From Beroe forskalii (taxonomy: Eukaryota; Ctenophora; Nuda; Beroida; Beroidae): 64,000 nucleotides of DNA. Of this stretch, positions 62,800 through 64,000 are shown piece after piece (positions within the stretch are counted from its first letter, which is position 1; each line of letters opens with the position of its first letter). The stretch spans positions 558,001 through 622,000 of the forward strand of contig WFMF01000053.1 of assembly GCA_011033025.1 (NCBI GenBank), written 5' to 3'. The position numbers were made by a program, and so were the translations under genes. The notes under the pieces were generated by a model. The model made no database searches and had not been told where the DNA came from. It saw only the letters and a program-made list of their open reading frames with translations.

Positions 62800-64000
62800 T
62801 AATAATCGTTCAGGGACGAGGGGACTTTTGCGCTCAATAAAGCCCTCCTTGAGTCCTTGATATGTTCTTTTATAATTTCTATTCTGGCTGGAAGTAAAAT
62901 CACTGTCACCGTGTTGTGTGACTTGTTTCTATGATAGTAACATGATACTCTTAATTTACTGTTTCAAACTAAATAGTAGACATCTTGCCAGTCAAAGCTA
63001 GGCCATACGCCTGTCATAAAGAGCTGGTTGTAGAGCTTCGTTAATTAAGTAATTCTGTAATCTGGTGGCAGGATCCATTATGTATTTCTGTATACATCGC
63101 AGGACGCAGTGTATACCTACACTATTGCAACACTTCTGAGTTGAGAGCTTTTTATGTAGATAAAAATTCATGCATTGTAATGAAATGGCGACTATGTATT
63201 CTTTATGTAGAATACATCATATCTGGGGTTGTGTTGAGAAACGCAGCTTGTATATACCAATATTTGACACAATAGCTGCTCGGACTGAACGGAACCTCTC
63301 AGCTTCAGTTCCTTGTTTAACATATCCTCATATCCAAACAACCATAGTGACAAATGTTGGCTTTATATATTACATACTTTATATATTACATACTTTTCAT
63401 GAATAAATGAATACATGAATACATGAATGCATGCATATTTCATGCACACAGCTTAAAACAGCTTAAAATAATGCAAAACGTTCCACGTATTGTATTGTGC
63501 AACTTTTCTAAGTTATAATAACCTTGTGCTATTGCACATGTCAAATGACATGTTATTACATTGGGCAAGTGTTGATTATTTTACACTCAATCGAGTCTTA
63601 ATGTGTTGACGTTAGTAGAGCCTTTAGAACCCGTTTACTTCAAAAAAAAATGTGGCGATAACCTTTTAAATGTAGACCGAAGTGTTTTATCGGAGTCTAA
63701 TTTATAGATCTATCGAGCTGTGATGTACATTCAGGAGCACCATACAGATTTCAGAGGTCTGTTTGATGTGGCGATGTGTGCTCGTCATTACTATACTGAG
63801 TTCTGAAGAGATTTATCAAATTGACTGGAACTTATAATGTGCCATATTTGCTAATGGTTTATCGCATAATTTCTCAGTGATTAAGAATACTGCAAATAAT
63901 TTGGAAAGAGAAATATGCGAGTTGTCGTGTATATTTTCCGTTATATGGTATAATGCTATATCATTTTTCAGTTCAAATCGTTTCGAAGATTCTTATCCAC
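62800..64000. other. No gene recognised
   Basis: AT-rich with short simple repeats at 63365-63435 (TTATATATTACATACTTT, GAATACATGAAT). No splice-supported exon was found on either strand. Confidence 0.45.

Overview
The window is intron-rich, AT-rich and repeat-dense animal DNA, most likely from an invertebrate, probably marine. The evidence is GT-AG multi-exon genes, a recognisable metazoan-type Cdc37, an L2/CR1-like LINE, Helitron-type ends and many MITEs. I cannot name the species. Coding exons are more GC-rich than the introns around them.

Region 1 (1-16.5 kb, + strand) holds one gene read through eleven exons whose phases all agree (2475 coding bases, a multiple of three). It encodes a Tudor-like domain, three near-identical tandem copies of one 87-base exon, a zinc-finger segment and a tyrosine-recombinase (YR) type C-terminus. 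Its introns hold Helitron-like elements, a foldback MITE, a LINE with both ORFs open (8.4-13.0 kb, antisense) and clusters of multi-arm cruciforms (7.8-8.1, 14.1-14.9 and 15.3-15.4 kb). The cruciform arms differ in sequence but repeat the same structural parts.

Region 2 (16.8-33.6 kb) has no recognisable gene. It is an imperfect inverted duplication about 16 kb across, with mirrored minisatellites, MITEs and tandem arrays. Its centre is a TTAA-flanked transposon plus 21-bp minisatellites.

Region 3 (33.6-43 kb) has a 20-bp minisatellite, an unidentified gene end (36.2-37.1 kb) and Cdc37 (39.6-42.0 kb, + strand). The Cdc37 N-terminal exons were not found, and one of its introns consists largely of degenerate copies of the neighbouring exon end.

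Region 4 (43-64 kb) is dominated by a minus-strand gene running from 59.3 to 48.3 kb. It belongs to a protein family I recall as recurrent and uncharacterised in marine invertebrates. It has N-terminal Cys pairs, a central DNxD...HG region, a C-terminal FEN1/XPG-like acidic motif series and a Cys-rich tail. One in-frame stop interrupts it, and a GC-hairpin element sits directly against one coding segment. Seven copies of that element, with covarying stems, are scattered over the window. The remaining sequence is AT-rich, with MITEs, one further convincing orphan exon and a decayed LINE fragment.
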